A stretch of 62,189 nucleotides of DNA from DATKXU01 sp035528905 (GTDB lineage: Bacteria > Armatimonadota > UBA5829 > DTJY01). This document shows, in pieces, positions 60,764-62,189 of this stretch (positions are counted from its first letter, which is position 1; each line of letters starts with the position of its first letter). A model generated the notes under the pieces. It worked only from the letters and a program-made list of their open reading frames with translations, ran no database searches and was not told the origin of the DNA. Location of the stretch: contig DATKXU010000073.1 in NCBI GenBank assembly GCA_035528905.1, positions 1 to 62,189 of the forward strand, written 5' to 3'. The translations under genes were made by a program, and so were the position numbers.

Positions 60764-61807
60764 TTACTGCACATTCGCAACCGGGGAGACACTCTCCTCC
60801 CGCGGCGCTGGGGCAGCTTCCTTCACCCGATCGGGAATCCCGAAGAGCGCACCGGGAATGAATGCGAGGGCAAACGGGACGAGAAAGAGCCTGGCCTCAG
60901 CGGTGATAGAGAAGAACCAGTGGGCCACAAACGAAACAGGCACGACCGCCCAGAAGTAGCTCTTAAGGGAAACAGGCCACCGGCGTATGGAATACAGGGC
61001 CATGATCGGCAGAATACCTAGGGCACTGGTGACTTGCAGCCATGTAACCGGTCGGCTGACGTTGTACATGAACACGTCCAGGCCGAGTGCATGCCCGTAG
61101 GGAGTGAGTTGCAGCTGGGGTGCGTATATGTGCCTGAGACCGAGAAACACGGTCAGGAACACCACATACGAAGCGACAGTGATGGGGATAATCTTGCTGC
61201 GCAACTCGTGCCTGCTCTCGCTGTATAAACCATACACGAGCAACATTCCGGGTATGAAGACACTTGTCTCCCGGTTCAGGGTTGCCAGAAACATGGTCGG
61301 TATGATCCACCAGTACTTGCCAGACATTATCAGGACTGCCGCCAGCAGATAGAAGATCACATCAGAGTATGTATTGAAGGACAGGTCGCTATCGTACAGG
61401 CAATGCATCATTCCCCATGCAAGCAGGGATAGGCCGATGAGGGTGACATACGTGCTCAGGCCGAGCTTCCTGTAGTACACGGCGGCAAGAAGGAATATCA
61501 GTGTATTCTGCGCGACCCGGAACAAGATAAATGCAGTCTCAATGGGGTAAGGCAGTCCTAGCTTCGTCACAGCGAGTCTGGTCCAATGGACTAGATATTC
61601 TGAGAAGATTCGATACTGCCAGGGGGCCCCGCCCCTGCCCTCGATGATATTCGCGAGACGCGGCAGTTGCACCGTGGATAGATAGATACGGTGCAGTGCC
61701 GATACCTGGATGTACACTGTAACCAGGCTGAACAGAACGGCACAACACAGGATGACGTACGGGGCGGCTTTGCAGCTATCCTTCTTGGCGGCTATGCGGC
61801 TGAGCAC
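60764..61807 (-). CDS. Multi-pass membrane protein of unknown function
   Basis: The 347-residue product has about nine TM segments (for example YVILCCAVLFSLVTVYIQVS, NTLIFLLAAVYYRKLG, YVTLIGLSLLAWGMMHCLY, DVIFYLLAAVLIMS, SYVVFLTVFLGL). The segment GGAPWQYRIFSEYL after the first TM and LATLNRETSVFIPG are reminiscent of lipid-linked glycosyltransferases and DUF2029-like proteins, but I see no catalytic motif that proves it. The ATG is followed by a basic stretch. Confidence 0.65.
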   Translation of the reverse strand: MLSRIAAKKDSCKAAPYVILCCAVLFSLVTVYIQVSALHRIYLSTVQLPRLANIIEGRGGAPWQYRIFSEYLVHWTRLAVTKLGLPYPIETAFILFRVAQNTLIFLLAAVYYRKLGLSTYVTLIGLSLLAWGMMHCLYDSDLSFNTYSDVIFYLLAAVLIMSGKYWWIIPTMFLATLNRETSVFIPGMLLVYGLYSESRHELRSKIIPITVASYVVFLTVFLGLRHIYAPQLQLTPYGHALGLDVFMYNVSRPVTWLQVTSALGILPIMALYSIRRWPVSLKSYFWAVVPVSFVAHWFFSITAEARLFLVPFALAFIPGALFGIPDRVKEAAPAPREESVSPVANVQ

Positions 61808-62040
61808 GGCAAAGCGACCTCCGGGCCTGGGTGCCCAAGATGTAACGGCCTAGCGTAGCGACGCTCTTGTCCGGCATGTTAGCCTGCGTGATGCCGATTG
61901 ACCAGTAGCGTGAGAGCCGGCATGGCCACATATGCCACGGGCGCTCGCGAACTTGAGTACGTCCCGGCCTGCAGTGCGGACCCGGAAACTGCGTCACGAA
62001 ACATTATCTGTTCTGGCGTGCAGTTTGTCAAGCGCCCAAT

Positions 62041-62189
62041 TCAGAACAGGTCTTCGCTTACCATACATGTGTTACACATTGGGGTTGCGGGAGAGGGACG
62101 CTCTTTGGTATCAGTTATATCATCAAACAAAGCATCCAAGGAGGTGTCCTCATCCCGCATGCCTAGTGTACGACAAATGGCATACTTTC
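62041..62189 (-). CDS. Partial ORF in the right-end repeat
   Basis: The minus-strand frame enters from the contig edge, shares the first 46 or so codons with the left-end ORF, and stops at 62043-62041 after three different residues. The gap 61808-62040 upstream holds no recognised gene. Confidence 0.3.
   Translation of the reverse strand, partial: KYAICRTLGMRDEDTSLDALFDDITDTKERPSPATPMCNTCMVSEDLF
62051..62189. repeat. Right copy of the 139-bp inverted terminal repeat
   Basis: It is the exact reverse complement of 3-141. The right end is two bases shorter than the left. Confidence 0.9.

Overview
The window looks like a complete contig from a G+C-rich, Gram-negative-type (diderm) environmental bacterium. 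No rRNA marker is present. An Armatimonadota-like lineage is my best guess, an inference from a combination of traits: a prepilin-type protein with a C-terminal H..DG motif, a GxGYxYP-domain protein, a Ser/Thr kinase with a degenerate glycine loop, RHS fragments with Cys-rich tips, an outer-membrane-like protein, and Firmicutes-like gene order around secDF-recJ-relA-dtd. The first and last ~139 bases are the same sequence in inverted orientation, so both ends probably lie in copies of one genomic repeat. I see no tRNA, rRNA or CRISPR array.

Layout: 382-3352 holds rpoN (sigma-54 with an added four-Cys motif), a hypothetical protein and an orphan HicB antitoxin. 3527-7410 is sbcDC. 7657-11672 has a WrbA-like flavoprotein and pyruvate dehydrogenase E1alpha-E1beta-E2 (no E3). 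11733-15395 encodes an anti-sigma factor and a large beta-rich envelope protein. 15514-27608 is a housekeeping block on the minus strand (nagA, MBL hydrolase, TPR, dtd, relA, recJ, secDF, HD hydrolase, tgt). 27806-31505 has a TPR protein, UDP-glucose dehydrogenase and an OmpR-type regulator with a consensus promoter and long leader. 31557-36045 is an operon hisC-aroF-tyrA-cmk-plsC. 36257-38452 is a graveyard of RHS C-terminal cassettes. 38496-48777 is a phospho-signalling island (HEAT-like protein, Ser/Thr kinase, PP2C phosphatase, three FHA proteins, vWA protein, methyltransferase, four-helix-bundle protein). 48896-53378 has nnrDE, acpS, a STAS protein, a BlaI-type repressor and trxB. 53487-61807 is mixed: GxGYxYP protein, pilin-like protein, secreted protein, DUF302, a tiny membrane protein interrupted by an in-frame UGA, lexA, a thiamine-binding-type protein, an isopropylmalate/isocitrate dehydrogenase and a multi-pass membrane protein.

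Two signals stand out. First, 58001-58165 reads as a DUF6132-like membrane protein in which a UGA sits where the family has a conserved Cys, with a hairpin downstream: a candidate selenoprotein or a fresh nonsense mutation. Second, at least fourteen intergenic spots carry tandem 6-, 7- or 8-base words of several unrelated families, often concatenated, resembling the STRR repeats known from cyanobacteria.

Functionally, the phospho-signalling island contains the writer (kinase), eraser (PP2C) and readers (FHA) of Thr phosphorylation plus a vWA scaffold. The housekeeping block couples protein export, DNA repair, stringent response and tRNA quality control. The hisC operon links aromatic amino acid synthesis to nucleotide and lipid precursors.
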